Assembly: GCF_027111335.1 (NCBI RefSeq)
Contig: NZ_CP114288.1
Span: 2,852,001-2,916,000, forward strand
From: Flavobacterium aquiphilum
GTDB taxonomy: Bacteria > Bacteroidota > Bacteroidia > Flavobacteriales > Flavobacteriaceae
DNA length: 64,000 bases
Direction: 5' to 3'
In this document: positions 1-8,782 of the stretch, in pieces
Layout: the number at the start of each line of letters is the position of its first letter
Numbering within the stretch: position 1 is the stretch's first letter
The notes under the pieces: generated by a model
Databases searched by the model: none
What the model saw: only the letters and a program-made list of their open reading frames with translations
What the model was told of the DNA's origin: nothing
Translations under genes and position numbers: made by a program

Positions 1-425
1 GATGCAGTTCCGATTCTTCTTAATTGTTCGTCAGAAAAACTTTTGAACATCAATAAGTTAGAATGTCTTACAGCCGAAAATTCAGATAATAAATCTTGAA
101 TACTTCTGCTTTTAGCATCGGTGTTTGCAGCATAATCATTTTCTTCGAATCCAGGTAATGGCGTTTTATCATTTCTGGAAATTCGAAGTGCACGATAAGC
201 AAAAATTCTTTCAGTATCAATAATATGCTGAATAATTTCTTTTATCGTCCATTTTCCTTCAGCATAACTATAATCAAATTTGTCCATTGGAATATTTTGG
301 ACAAATTTGATAAAGTCATGTAAACTTATTTCTAATTCTTCGAATAATTCAACATTCTCAAGAGCTTGTATGTACGTAGCATTGAACTTTGAATATTCAT
401 TAACCGGCAATTGATCAGATCTCAT
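1..425 (-). CDS. DinB-family protein, C-terminus outside window
   Basis: Translating the minus strand from the ATG at 425 gives an open frame that continues past the window edge, about 141 residues. The start reads MRSDQLPVNEYSKFNATYIQ. The pattern of a long first helix, then GKWTIKEIIQHIIDTERIFAYRAL, is typical of the DinB/YfiT four-helix-bundle superfamily; the His of IIQHIIDTE would be the first of the three metal-binding histidines. Family members include metal-dependent thiol transferases and hydrolases, but the substrate cannot be read from sequence. The start lies 46 bases from the end of the convergent-reading neighbour ppc on the same strand, so it may follow ppc in one transcript. 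Partial at its 3' end. Confidence 0.8.
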   Translation of the reverse strand, partial: MRSDQLPVNEYSKFNATYIQALENVELFEELEISLHDFIKFVQNIPMDKFDYSYAEGKWTIKEIIQHIIDTERIFAYRALRISRNDKTPLPGFEENDYAANTDAKSRSIQDLLSEFSAVRHSNLLMFKSFSDEQLRRIGTA

Positions 426-471
426 ATGGTAGTTTTTTTAGAATTAAAAATACTAATTTTTTATTTTCAAA

Positions 472-3057
472 TTAAGCAGAATTTCTACTTGCGTTTGTAT
501 TTCCGAAAAGTGAGCGAGTCACGATTTTCTCATATACTTTTATCAAGTTGGCATCTGGATTTGCTTCTTTATTTAACTCATTGATTCGTAACAAAGCATA
601 TTGTTGGATAGTCAAAAGAGGTAAAACAATACGTTCTCTCATCAAAATAGAAGCTCTACCGTCAGGATAATTCTCCATAAGCTCTTTGAAACCAGCAATT
701 TTCAATAATAACCTTTTGGTTTCCAAAAACTCATCATAGATAATTTGCCAAAATTCTCCAAACTCAGGATCTTTTCTCATGTAGGCGGTCAATGGGAAGA
801 ATGATTTTGCCAATGACATCATACTATTTTCAAGTAATGTTCTGAAAAACAATGAGTTATCGTAAAGATTTTGAGCTTTTTCCCATTGGTTTGTATCTTC
901 AAAATGTTTCAATGCAGCACCAACTCCGAAGAATCCAGGTACATTTTGTTTTAACTGACTCCAAGATCCAACAAATGGAATTGCTCTTAAGTCAGCAAAA
1001 TCAAGTGTTTCGGATTTACTTCTTTTTGAAGGTCGGCTTCCAATGTTAGTTTTTGCATAATATTTCAAAGTACTCATTTGCTCCAAATAAGGAATGAATT
1101 TAGGGTGGTTTTTGAAAGCTAAATATTTGTCATACCCTAATTCAGCCATTTGATCCAAGATATCTTTTTCTTCTGACGATAGGTTATTCTCTCCTTGGTT
1201 GAAAACTTGGTTGGCAACACCAGCACTCAAAAGATTTTCTAAATTATATCGGCAAGAATCCAAAGTTCCAAAATTAGAACTGATGGTTTGACCTTGAATT
1301 GTTATTTGAATTTCGTTGTTTTCAATATTTGGTCCTAACGAAGCATAGAATTTATGTGTTTTTCCACCACCACGAGCAGGTGGTCCACCACGTCCATCAA
1401 AGAAAATAGCGTGAATTCCGTACTTTCTGGAAATTTCAGTTAATGCTTCTTTGGCTTTATAGATACTCCAGTTGGCCATCAAATAACCACCATCTTTTGT
1501 CCCGTCAGAAAAACCAAGCATGATTGTTTGCTTGTTATTTCTATTAGCTAAATGTTTAGCATATTCAGGATTAGTGTATAATTTTTCCATTACTAAATGA
1601 GCATTGTGCAAATCATCTACCGATTCAAACAATGGAATTACATCAACACTTGCATTTTCCCAATTACATAATTTGAACAATGCAAAAGTTTCCATTACAT
1701 TAAGTGCACTTTCGTTGTTACTAATAATATAACGGTTGGCGCCAAATTCTCCATTATTTTCCTGAATTGTTTTGATTGCCTGAATAGACTCAATCGTAGA
1801 TCTTGTCATTTCATTTTCAAAATCCGCTGCATCCAAATTACCCTTAACTGTTGACAAAACTTGTATTTTTTCATCCTCAGTTAGTTGGAAATAATTCTCT
1901 GGAAAAATATTTGTTTTTGATTTGGAATAATAATCAACTATATCGTAAAAAACATTTTGGTGGATTTTACTATTTTGTCTAATATCTAAAGTAGCAAAGT
2001 GGAAACCAAATAAATTCAATCGTATAAGTAATGCATCAATTTGATCAGCATAAAGAGATTGATGTTGCTCAATAATGATAGTTTTTATTTTATTTAATTG
2101 AGTTTTTAACTCTTCGCAGGTAATAAAAATTTCACCTTTTGAATAAAAAACAGAACGATATAATTTTTGTTCTAATTCCATTACCAAGGAATCAACAACT
2201 GGGAAAGTAAGTTTTCGTTTTAAGTTTCTGATCTCGATATAATAACATTTCAAAATAGAACTTCTCAAACGATCAGCTACTTTTAATGTAATATCAGTAG
2301 TAACAAATGGGTTTCCATCACGATCTCCACCTGGCCAGAAACCTAATTTGATTATTGGGTTTTTTATTGCTTCACCTTCAAAAACATTTTTTTGCAAATA
2401 ATGAACCATCTCTCCGGAAGTGTTGTAAAAAACATTTTCCAGATACCAAATTAAACTCACCGCTTCATCATAAGGATTTGGCTTTTCATTTTGGATAAAT
2501 GGTGTTTTACCAAGTTGAGCTAATAATTGCTTGATTTCAAGAAGGTCATTGTTACGAATTGCTTCTGTCAAATCATTAATGATTCCAAGAACTGGTCCAG
2601 GGTAAAATTGAGTTGGGTGAGCAGTTAAAACAGTACGAACGTTAAAACTCTCTAAGAAATTAATCAGTTCTTCTTTCTTGTCCCGAACATCTGATTTCTC
2701 TTTGATATCACGTAATGATCCTCTACCTTCCATATTGTTTACAACAGGAAAAGCAGCATCTTCGATAGCATCAAATAAAACAATTTGACGTTCAATATAC
2801 TGTATAAAGTGGAACATCAAATTAATTTTATCTTTTTCAGTAGCACTGTGCAAATATTTATCTGAGAAAAAGTCGAAAATTTCTCTTGGTGTCTCCTGTT
2901 TTTTAAAACCGTTATCACAAAGTTCTGTAAAAATTGGAAGCAAAACTCCCGTATTGTCTACAGAATCAAAAGGCAATGTAATAAATACACTGTTGTATAT
3001 ATGGTATTTAGATAGGACATTTTGATTAAAACGTTCTATTTTGGGTAAAGTGTACAT
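472..3057 (-). CDS. ppc: Phosphoenolpyruvate carboxylase
   Basis: Carboxylates phosphoenolpyruvate with bicarbonate to oxaloacetate, refilling the TCA cycle. The 861-residue product has the catalytic-His motif TAHPT at 145-149, the GGDRDGNP signature at 243-250, LDIRQNS near 370 and the glycine/arginine loop GRGGPPARGGG near 552-562. It ends in RNSA, which stands in for the usual C-terminal RNTG needed by bacterial enzymes. Length matches the family (about 860-950). A soluble cytoplasmic tetramer is expected. An Lrp/AsnC-type regulator is encoded just upstream, with a probable terminator between them, so ppc is likely transcribed separately. Nothing unusual besides the variant C-terminus. Confidence 0.97.
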   Translation of the reverse strand: MYTLPKIERFNQNVLSKYHIYNSVFITLPFDSVDNTGVLLPIFTELCDNGFKKQETPREIFDFFSDKYLHSATEKDKINLMFHFIQYIERQIVLFDAIEDAAFPVVNNMEGRGSLRDIKEKSDVRDKKEELINFLESFNVRTVLTAHPTQFYPGPVLGIINDLTEAIRNNDLLEIKQLLAQLGKTPFIQNEKPNPYDEAVSLIWYLENVFYNTSGEMVHYLQKNVFEGEAIKNPIIKLGFWPGGDRDGNPFVTTDITLKVADRLRSSILKCYYIEIRNLKRKLTFPVVDSLVMELEQKLYRSVFYSKGEIFITCEELKTQLNKIKTIIIEQHQSLYADQIDALLIRLNLFGFHFATLDIRQNSKIHQNVFYDIVDYYSKSKTNIFPENYFQLTEDEKIQVLSTVKGNLDAADFENEMTRSTIESIQAIKTIQENNGEFGANRYIISNNESALNVMETFALFKLCNWENASVDVIPLFESVDDLHNAHLVMEKLYTNPEYAKHLANRNNKQTIMLGFSDGTKDGGYLMANWSIYKAKEALTEISRKYGIHAIFFDGRGGPPARGGGKTHKFYASLGPNIENNEIQITIQGQTISSNFGTLDSCRYNLENLLSAGVANQVFNQGENNLSSEEKDILDQMAELGYDKYLAFKNHPKFIPYLEQMSTLKYYAKTNIGSRPSKRSKSETLDFADLRAIPFVGSWSQLKQNVPGFFGVGAALKHFEDTNQWEKAQNLYDNSLFFRTLLENSMMSLAKSFFPLTAYMRKDPEFGEFWQIIYDEFLETKRLLLKIAGFKELMENYPDGRASILMRERIVLPLLTIQQYALLRINELNKEANPDANLIKVYEKIVTRSLFGNTNASRNSA

Positions 3058-3092
3058 AATTATACGTTAAAATAGGTTGGTTAATTCGTCAT

Positions 3093-3121
3093 AAAAAAAC
3101 CTCAAGTGTATGCTTGAGGTT
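3093..3121 (-). terminator. Terminator of the Lrp-type regulator
   Basis: Perfect hairpin with stem AACCTCAAG/CTTGAGGTT; on the minus strand the stem is followed by a run of seven T. It lies between the stop of the regulator (3152) and the start of ppc (3057). Confidence 0.75.
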
Positions 3122-3151
3122 ATATTTTATAATATAGCATTCAAGTTTATT

Positions 3152-3631
3152 TTACATTTCCTTAAAAATGGTATGCATCAAACGCTTTTTATCATTTATA
3201 CTTTCCTCTAAAGAAATCATAGTTTCAGTTCTATAAACTCCTTCGATATCATCTATCATAAAAATTACATCCTTAGCATGCTTAGTATCTTTTGCTCTGA
3301 TTTTACAAAAAATATTAAACTTACCAGTAGTAACTGAAGCAACAGTTACAAATGGAATTTCATTAATACGCTCTAAAACAAATTTTGTTTGAGAAGTATT
3401 GTTAAGGAAAACCCCCACGTAAGCGATAAATGAATATCCAAGTTTGTCATAATCAAGGACTAATGAGGATCCCATTATGATACCTGCATCTTCCATTTTC
3501 TTAACTCTCACATGAACCGTTCCAGCTGAAATCAATAATTTTTTAGCAATGTCAGTAAACGGTACTCTTGTGTTGTCTATCAACATATCTAAAATCTGGT
3601 GATCTACTTCATCTAAACGAAACTTACTCAT
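3152..3631 (-). CDS. Lrp/AsnC-family transcriptional regulator
   Basis: 159 residues, the usual Lrp size. The N-terminal winged helix-turn-helix (about 5-60) carries DEVDHQILDMLIDNTRVPFT and the recognition helix GTVHVRVKKMEDAGII. The C-terminal half (about 70-145) is the RAM/AsnC ligand-binding fold (YVGVFLNN, VTTGKFNIFCKIRAKD) that senses amino acids and drives octamer assembly. Proteins like this control amino-acid metabolism genes. It is a single gene with its own terminator. The effector and targets are not evident; proximity to ppc is suggestive only. Confidence 0.93.
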   Translation of the reverse strand: MSKFRLDEVDHQILDMLIDNTRVPFTDIAKKLLISAGTVHVRVKKMEDAGIIMGSSLVLDYDKLGYSFIAYVGVFLNNTSQTKFVLERINEIPFVTVASVTTGKFNIFCKIRAKDTKHAKDVIFMIDDIEGVYRTETMISLEESINDKKRLMHTIFKEM

Positions 3632-3707
3632 AATTCTTTTATTATATGGTTATTTGATACTGAAAAAGTTAAAATTATAAATAAAAATTAAATAAACGGC
3701 ACTTTTT

Positions 3708-4862
3708 TTATTTTATTATCGTTCCGTTCACGAAAAACACTTTTCCGTCTAAATTAAAGTTGGCTTTTTGATCTTTATTTGGGTAATTGTTAAAGTCATC
3801 TCTGTATAATGCACCTTTTGCATCGTAAACATTATGACCAAAATAATTTTCCAAATCGCCAACTTCAACTATGTAAGCATTAAAAATTATCTGATTGTCA
3901 ATTAACTCTTCTTTATATTGAGCAACAAAATTCGTGATTATTTCAATACCATCATAATTTATTTTGATATTTTTATACATAAAATCAAAAAAAACGACTT
4001 TATTCTGCGGAATGTTTAAATATTTATCATTTCCGTTGCTAACTATATCGTTTTCGCTGAGAATATTGAAGCTCGAAACCAAAGAGAAGAATATGTGTTT
4101 TCGTGTAATTTCTCTCTCATAATCTCCTGGAAAATGTCCTGCTTCAAATAATAAAGTAGGAACACCTAAATATTGAAAAGTGTCTCCAATACAATTGATG
4201 TTGAAAGAATCATCAAATCGGCCAACTTGTCCCGGAATGTAATTTTGTAAAACTTCGTTGATACCTGCAATTAAGTTGATTGCTTTTAATCGGGTGTCAT
4301 TTATTTCTCTTTCTTCATTATAAGATGGCGCTAAAAACGAAACAGTTGCCGGTTTTCCTGTGTCAGAAACACCAAAAATAGTACGTTGATCATGTAAATT
4401 GAAACAATAATCTGGCTTAAACTCTTCAAAAATAGCTCTCAAGACCTTGCTTTCCGGTTGGGTGAGATTCTGAGAATCACGATTTAGATCAATTTCATTG
4501 GCATTGGCTCTAGTGTATAATTTGGCTCCATCAGGATTTAGCATTGGAATACAATAAAATGTAAAAGTATCCAAGAGTTGTTTGGCTAAATCTGATCCAT
4601 TATTCAATAAATTAATAAAATCAAATAATGCCTTAGTCGTAGTACTTTCGTTACCATGCATTTGTGACCAAAGATAAATTTTTAATTTACCATGGCCTTT
4701 TTGATAACTATAAATTGGTTTTCCTAATACGGACTCCCCAATTATTTTTACATCATTTTTTAAAGATTCCCTTTTTAATAATGGCTCTATATTTTCTAAT
4801 GTAATATATCGCCCTTGAATTGTTTCTTCTTTATTTTGATTGAATAATTCTTCTAAATTCAT
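3708..4862 (-). CDS. M14-family zinc carboxypeptidase
   Basis: A zinc carboxypeptidase-like enzyme expected to release C-terminal residues from peptides. The zinc site is visible as HGNES (His and Glu ligands) near residue 68 and NLHDQ (third ligand) near 150, with substrate-binding NPDGAKLYTRANANEIDLNRD between them and a candidate catalytic Glu in LLFEAGHFPGD near 245. No signal peptide, so it may act in the cytosol. The frame is open from an ATG at 4883, but that ATG lies inside a TACTTTTG promoter element at 4881-4888, so the ATG at 4862 (MNLEELFNQN, 384 residues) is the better start. Stands alone. Substrate unknown. Confidence 0.88.
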   Translation of the reverse strand: MNLEELFNQNKEETIQGRYITLENIEPLLKRESLKNDVKIIGESVLGKPIYSYQKGHGKLKIYLWSQMHGNESTTTKALFDFINLLNNGSDLAKQLLDTFTFYCIPMLNPDGAKLYTRANANEIDLNRDSQNLTQPESKVLRAIFEEFKPDYCFNLHDQRTIFGVSDTGKPATVSFLAPSYNEEREINDTRLKAINLIAGINEVLQNYIPGQVGRFDDSFNINCIGDTFQYLGVPTLLFEAGHFPGDYEREITRKHIFFSLVSSFNILSENDIVSNGNDKYLNIPQNKVVFFDFMYKNIKINYDGIEIITNFVAQYKEELIDNQIIFNAYIVEVGDLENYFGHNVYDAKGALYRDDFNNYPNKDQKANFNLDGKVFFVNGTIIK

Positions 4863-4880
4863 TTTACAATATTTGATATA

Positions 4881-4888
4881 CAAAAGTA
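4881..4888 (-). promoter_or_regulatory. -7 promoter element of the M14 peptidase
   Basis: TACTTTTG on the minus strand matches the Bacteroidota TAnnTTTG -7 consensus. It decides between two possible ATG starts (4883 versus 4862) in favour of the downstream one. Confidence 0.55.
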
Positions 4889-5075
4889 AGCATCTTTGCT
4901 TTTACTTTAAAAGATTATCAGTTTTTTAAAAAATAATTTGAGAATTGTTAGAAAACGATATTTAGGGATTCAGTTCTTAGAATAATTTATAAAACAGCTC
5001 TGTTTTGTAATTCGTGAGAATTAAATATTCTGTGCTAAGAGTCGAAAAAAATATTTTACGCGATTCTCAGCGAGT

Positions 5076-5636
5076 TTAGCTTTGGGTTGGATTATATCCA
5101 TTTTCTGGAATTTTGCCTTTTGAGTTTTCAAAGTGTTTCTTTAAAACGTTTAAATCGGATTCTAGATTTGCTGTTGGATAAAATGGTTTTCCAAAATCAA
5201 CTATTTTTGTCTCAAAATTTAAGGATACAGGAATAATTGGCACTTTTGCGTGTAAAGCTATATAATAGAATCCTGTTCTGAGTTGATCCACTTTTTTTCT
5301 TGTCCCTTCGGGTGATATTCCTAAACGAAAAGTTTCTTTTGCTTCAAATAATTGTACTATCGAATCTACTATGTTTAAACCGCCAGTCCTATCAAGTGGC
5401 GCGCCTCCAAAATATTTGAAAAAATTACCAAACGGAAAACGGAATAATTCTTTTTTCCCAACCCAATTGATGTCGACGCCAATAGCTCCTCGGCAAATAA
5501 TAGCGATGTAAAAGTCGTGCCAACTCGTATGTGGCATTACTATCACAACACTTTTTTTTATTCTCTCATCGAAGTTACCCTCTATTTTCCAACCCATTAA
5601 ATTTTCAAAAATCCATTTATAGATTTGTTTCTTCAT
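5076..5636 (-). CDS. 1-acyl-glycerol-3-phosphate acyltransferase-like protein
   Basis: A 186-residue PlsC-like acyltransferase. It has the catalytic HX4D motif as HTSWHD near residue 36, FGGAPLDR (acceptor-binding block) near 92, and SPEGTRKK (glycerol-phosphate-binding block) near 125. These three blocks in this order are diagnostic for the lysophospholipid acyltransferase superfamily, which transfers acyl groups from acyl-ACP or acyl-CoA at the inner membrane. It is shorter than typical PlsC (about 240) and lacks a clear N-terminal membrane helix, so the acceptor lipid is uncertain. Divergently transcribed from the next gene at 5698. Confidence 0.85.
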   Translation of the reverse strand: MKKQIYKWIFENLMGWKIEGNFDERIKKSVVIVMPHTSWHDFYIAIICRGAIGVDINWVGKKELFRFPFGNFFKYFGGAPLDRTGGLNIVDSIVQLFEAKETFRLGISPEGTRKKVDQLRTGFYYIALHAKVPIIPVSLNFETKIVDFGKPFYPTANLESDLNVLKKHFENSKGKIPENGYNPTQS

Positions 5637-5673
5637 TTATGATTATTTTATACAAATTAAATAATAATTATCT

Positions 5674-5681
5674 TATTTTTG
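5674..5681 (+). promoter_or_regulatory. -7 promoter element of spermidine-synthase-like gene
   Basis: TATTTTTG fits the TAnnTTTG consensus and ends 16 bases before the ATG at 5698. Confidence 0.45.
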
Positions 5682-5697
5682 GGCAAAACCGAAGTTA

Positions 5698-6363
5698 ATG
5701 CTAATTAAATTACTGAGTTATATCATTCCGATAAAAATTTTCAAAACTAAATCAAAATTAAGTAAAACCATCGAAGTCACTTGGGTAAATGGCGAGTTGG
5801 TGATGGATTCTGAAAATACAAATTATTCCTATGGAAGTTTGCAGCGCATATTAAGAATTGGGTTAAAGCATTTTGGATTTGATAAAATTTCAAAAATGAA
5901 TCATGCCTTGGTTCTTGGAGTTGCTGGTGGTAGTGTTATAAAAACATTGGTTGATGAAATTCATTTTAAAGGTCAAATTACAGGTGTTGATATTGATCAA
6001 GACATTATTAAAATTGCAAATCAATATTTTAAATTAGATGAAATAAAAAATCTTAATATCGTGATTGATGATGCTTTTGAATTTGTTCTAAAAACTAAGG
6101 ATCGTTATGATTTGATTATCATTGATATATTCCAGGATATGAATATGCCGAATTTTTTGTTTGAAGATTTTTTTATCAATAGAATTTGTTTTTTGCTTCA
6201 AAGCAGAGGAGTTGTACTTTTTAATACAATGTGTCTGACAGCTAAAGACAACCTAAGAAATAAAAAATTGATTAAGGAGCTCAATGATGAAAACTATAAA
6301 ATTGAGTCAATTCCCAGAGTTGAAATTCATAATGAATTGATTATTATTCAAAAACAAAATTAA
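5698..6363 (+). CDS. Spermidine-synthase-like (Rossmann, SAM-type) protein
   Basis: 221 residues with a class I methyltransferase/polyamine synthase fold. The nucleotide-binding glycine loop is VLGVAGGSVIKTL near residue 77, followed by the acidic strand end GVDIDQDIIKIANQYF near 100 and YDLIIIDIFQD near 140. The order matches spermidine synthase-like proteins, which move an aminopropyl or methyl group. The strict spermidine-synthase motif GGGDG is replaced by VAGGS, so true spermidine synthesis is doubtful. Stand-alone gene; a short palindromic repeat follows directly after its stop. Confidence 0.75.
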   Translation: MLIKLLSYIIPIKIFKTKSKLSKTIEVTWVNGELVMDSENTNYSYGSLQRILRIGLKHFGFDKISKMNHALVLGVAGGSVIKTLVDEIHFKGQITGVDIDQDIIKIANQYFKLDEIKNLNIVIDDAFEFVLKTKDRYDLIIIDIFQDMNMPNFLFEDFFINRICFLLQSRGVVLFNTMCLTAKDNLRNKKLIKELNDENYKIESIPRVEIHNELIIIQKQN

Positions 6364-6402
6364 TCTCCTCCCCGACCTTCTCCAAAGGAGAGGGAGGCTA
6401 GA
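6364..6402. repeat. Degenerate copy of the palindromic module found beside uvrA
   Basis: The minus strand reads CTCTCCTTTGGAGAAGG followed by CGGGGAGGAG. It resembles the 41-bp inverted repeats at 54832 and 55388, which contain CCCCTCCTTTGGAGGGG followed by GGGCGGGGTGG. It sits directly after the stop codon at 6363 with no DUF559 gene nearby, so it is probably a solitary or decayed copy that could also serve as a transcript end. Confidence 0.5.
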
Positions 6403-6430
6403 TGATGACTGTATGTAAAAGAGAGTAAAA

Positions 6431-7159
6431 TCAAAGAAGCATTTTTCTAGCTTTTTCTAAATCTTCGGCGGTATCAATTCCAATTCCGATGTGTGTTGTT
6501 TCGACCATTTTGATGCGTTTTCCAAATTCTAGATAGCGTAATTGTTCTAATTTTTCGGAGGCTTCCAATGATTTCATCGGTAAGCTGTAAAAATCCAATA
6601 ATGCTTGTTTTCTAAAAGCATAAATTCCAATGTGTTTCATATAACGAACACCAACATTTACTTCTCTAGGGTAAGGAATCACCGAACGCGAAAAGTACAG
6701 CGCAAAACCATCTTGGTTCACGACCACTTTCACATTGTTTGGATTATTAATATCGGCTTCATCTTTGATTTCGCACATTAAAGAAGCCAAATCTACCTGC
6801 TTATCAGTGTCATTTCTGAAAACTTCGATAACTTTTGCTAAAGGTTCTTTGTTTATAAAAGGTTCGTCTCCTTGGACATTGATGACAATATCCACGTCAA
6901 GATTTTCGACGGCTTCTGCAATTCGGTCACTCCCCGATTCGTGTTCTTTGATACTTTTGATCGCTTTTCCGCCATTGGAAACAATTTCGTCAAAAATTAA
7001 ATCGGAATCGGTTACCACAAAGACATCATCAAATAATTGTGTGTTTATGGCGGCTTCGTAGGTTCTTAAAATAACCGTTTTACCTCCTAAATCCTGTATC
7101 AGTTTTGCTGGAAATCGTGTAGATGCGTAACGGGCGGGAATGACTGCTATTATTTTCAT
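6431..7159 (-). CDS. kdsB: CMP-Kdo synthetase (3-deoxy-manno-octulosonate cytidylyltransferase)
   Basis: Activates Kdo with CTP to CMP-Kdo for lipopolysaccharide inner-core synthesis in the cytoplasm. The 242-residue product opens with the nucleotide-binding signature [20 protein letters not shown] (about 8-27), has NVQGDEPFI near 94-102, [10 protein letters not shown] near 160 and HIGIYAFRK near 177, all standard KdsB motifs at standard spacing. Length matches the family. The start is preceded by a TATATTTG element at 7190-7197. No operon partner. Confidence 0.97.
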   Translation of the reverse strand: MKIIAVIPARYASTRFPAKLIQDLGGKTVILRTYEAAINTQLFDDVFVVTDSDLIFDEIVSNGGKAIKSIKEHESGSDRIAEAVENLDVDIVINVQGDEPFINKEPLAKVIEVFRNDTDKQVDLASLMCEIKDEADINNPNNVKVVVNQDGFALYFSRSVIPYPREVNVGVRYMKHIGIYAFRKQALLDFYSLPMKSLEASEKLEQLRYLEFGKRIKMVETTHIGIGIDTAEDLEKARKMLL

Positions 7160-7189
7160 TTATATTTATTCTACTGTTTTATTTGGTGT

Positions 7190-7197
7190 CAAATATA
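7190..7197 (-). promoter_or_regulatory. -7 promoter element of kdsB
   Basis: Minus-strand TATATTTG, a perfect TAnnTTTG match, about 30 bases upstream of the kdsB ATG. Confidence 0.55.
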
Positions 7198-7215
7198 TGT
7201 TTTTATAATCTAAAG

Positions 7216-8049
7216 TTAATCCGAAATTCTCACCGAAGTCATACTTAACGACCCTCCTACCAATTTATCATTAAACAAACTCAATTCTTCTGATTTTCCT
7301 TTTAATCCCAAAGTATAAATCAACGGTAAATAATGATCAGGTGTTGGGATGGAAAGTTGGAAAGCTTTGCTTTGTTTTTCAAAATCAATAAGCGGTTGGA
7401 AATCGCCATCGATTAAGTGTTTATTGATAACTTCTCTTGCTTCAAAAGCCCAATCGTAACCGTAATTGTCGGTATTTATGTTTCTGAAATCGACTAATCT
7501 TAAGTTGTGAATGATGTTTCCGCTGCCTACAATAAGGATACCTTTGGTGCGTAATTCACTTAATTTTTGCGCCAATTCAAAATGGTACTGACCCGATTTT
7601 GTGTAATCGATACTCATCTGAATTACAGGAATATCAGCGTCGGGATATAAATGTTTAATTACACTCCAAGCTCCGTGATCCAATCCCCAATGATGGTCTA
7701 ATTCCACATCGGTTGGTGATAATAATTCCTTAGTTGCGCTGGCCAGTTCGGGACTTCCTTTGGCGGGATATTGTACTTCAAATAATTCCTGAGGGAATCC
7801 TCCAAAATCATGAATCGTGCGAGGCATTTCCATAGCGGTAACCTTAGTCCCGTTGGTAAACCAATGCGCCGAAATACACAAAATTGCGTTTGGTTTAAGC
7901 AAGGTTTTGGCTAAATTCCTAAAACCGGTCACAAACTGATTTTCTTCGATGGCATTCATTGGGCTTCCATGCCCCAAAAACAATACAGGCATTTTTTCGG
8001 TATTCGAAAATGATCCAGAAATTTTATGTAAATCGTTTAGCGTGTTCAT
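7216..8049 (-). CDS. 4,5-DOPA-dioxygenase-like extradiol dioxygenase
   Basis: A LigB-superfamily aromatic ring-opening dioxygenase of the DODA/YgiD type, which cleaves catechol-like rings with a non-haem metal ion. Visible signatures are LFLGHGSPMNAIEENQF (first metal His), CISAHWFTNGTKVTAME (second His), HHWGLDHGAWSVIKHLYP and LIVGSGNIIHNLR. About 277 residues, as usual. The frame is open from 8061, but MNTLNDLHKISG at 8049 is the start most like the family. The physiological substrate in flavobacteria is unknown; the DOPA label comes from plant and E. coli relatives. Its start region is next to REP-like palindromes of the transposase gene at 8109. Confidence 0.88.
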   Translation of the reverse strand: MNTLNDLHKISGSFSNTEKMPVLFLGHGSPMNAIEENQFVTGFRNLAKTLLKPNAILCISAHWFTNGTKVTAMEMPRTIHDFGGFPQELFEVQYPAKGSPELASATKELLSPTDVELDHHWGLDHGAWSVIKHLYPDADIPVIQMSIDYTKSGQYHFELAQKLSELRTKGILIVGSGNIIHNLRLVDFRNINTDNYGYDWAFEAREVINKHLIDGDFQPLIDFEKQSKAFQLSIPTPDHYLPLIYTLGLKGKSEELSLFNDKLVGGSLSMTSVRISD

Positions 8050-8077
8050 GATGCATTTCATTTAGTTTAAAGATGAT

Positions 8078-8096
8078 GAGACGTGATAAATCACGT
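8078..8096. repeat. REP-like palindrome, left of the RAYT gene
   Basis: GAGACGTGATAAATCACGT is an imperfect relative of the AGACGCGAT/ATCGCGTCT palindrome found on the other side of the transposase. It lies 12 bases past the transposase stop. Confidence 0.65.
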
Positions 8097-8108
8097 ATGT
8101 AAGAAGAT

Positions 8109-8669
8109 TTATTTTTTACAAAATTTATCTTCATTCCATTTCAAAGGGTTTTCTTCGATATAATTTTGTATTCTTTCAAAAGATTCTGAATTTCTAATAA
8201 TATGGTCATGAAAACGATTATGCCATTCAAACTTTTGATTTATTTTTCTCATTTCAAAGGTACATCTTCCCTTATACCATCTTATTACTCGTGATATATT
8301 TTCGGCAAGCATAGGATTGTTTTGACCAGTGCATCCTCCTGTTTTATTCTTTGATTGCTCTGAGGCAATTAATTGCGTTTCTCCTAATGTGATGGATTTA
8401 TCAATAATTAATATTCCATGCATGTGGTTAGGCATAATCTGAAAATTTCCTAATTCTATGTATGGAAATTTTTTCACTATTTCTGTCCAATATTTTTCAG
8501 CCAATATACCAATTTCGTTTAAATTCATTACATTATTGACAACTTCTCCAAAAAAGGACTGCATCTCCTTCGTACAAATCGTAATAAAATAGGCTCCATT
8601 TGTACCATAATCCCAATTTTGTAATCGAACTGAAGGAACTCTATATTTATTTCTGAATTTTTCTGCCAT
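8109..8669 (-). CDS. REP-associated tyrosine transposase (RAYT), Y1/IS200-like
   Basis: 186 residues with the Y1_Tnp single-strand transposase fold. Visible motifs are the N-terminal GAYFITICT strand, the HUH metal-binding motif in IMPNHMHGILII near residue 80, the helix VIRWYKGRC near 130 and the C-terminal block NRFHDHIIRNSESFERIQNYIEENPLKW, which is characteristic of RAYTs. I cannot place the catalytic Tyr with confidence; the tyrosines in WYKGR and NYIEENP are candidates. RAYTs are domesticated single-copy relatives of IS200 transposases that nick at REP palindromes. GACGCGAT-type palindromes on both sides (8078, 8702, 8757) support this. Confidence 0.9.
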   Translation of the reverse strand: MAEKFRNKYRVPSVRLQNWDYGTNGAYFITICTKEMQSFFGEVVNNVMNLNEIGILAEKYWTEIVKKFPYIELGNFQIMPNHMHGILIIDKSITLGETQLIASEQSKNKTGGCTGQNNPMLAENISRVIRWYKGRCTFEMRKINQKFEWHNRFHDHIIRNSESFERIQNYIEENPLKWNEDKFCKK

Positions 8670-8701
8670 ACTTTAATCCTTTTATTTTCATAAAAATGTA
8701 C

Positions 8702-8721
8702 AGACGCGATTTATCGCGTCT
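8702..8721. repeat. REP-like perfect palindrome, upstream of the RAYT gene
   Basis: AGACGCGATTTATCGCGTCT has a perfect 9-bp stem (AGACGCGAT/ATCGCGTCT) and a 2-base loop. It lies 32 bases upstream of the transposase start. Confidence 0.75.
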
Positions 8722-8756
8722 CATACAATGATAGGGGATTTTTTGATGCACGATAC

Positions 8757-8782
8757 GTGAGACGCGATAAATCGCTTCTTTA
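8757..8782. repeat. REP-like imperfect palindrome overlapping the helicase stop codon
   Basis: GTGAGACGCGATAAATCGC followed by TTCTTTAC repeats the core of the palindrome at 8702 with inverted loop. Its right end includes the helicase stop codon (TAA on the minus strand, 8780-8782), so the element inserted, or was kept, exactly at the gene end. Confidence 0.65.

Noticed and set aside
4863..4883. Upstream ATG for the M14 peptidase
   Set aside because: It lies within the TACTTTTG promoter element, so the message would not include it.
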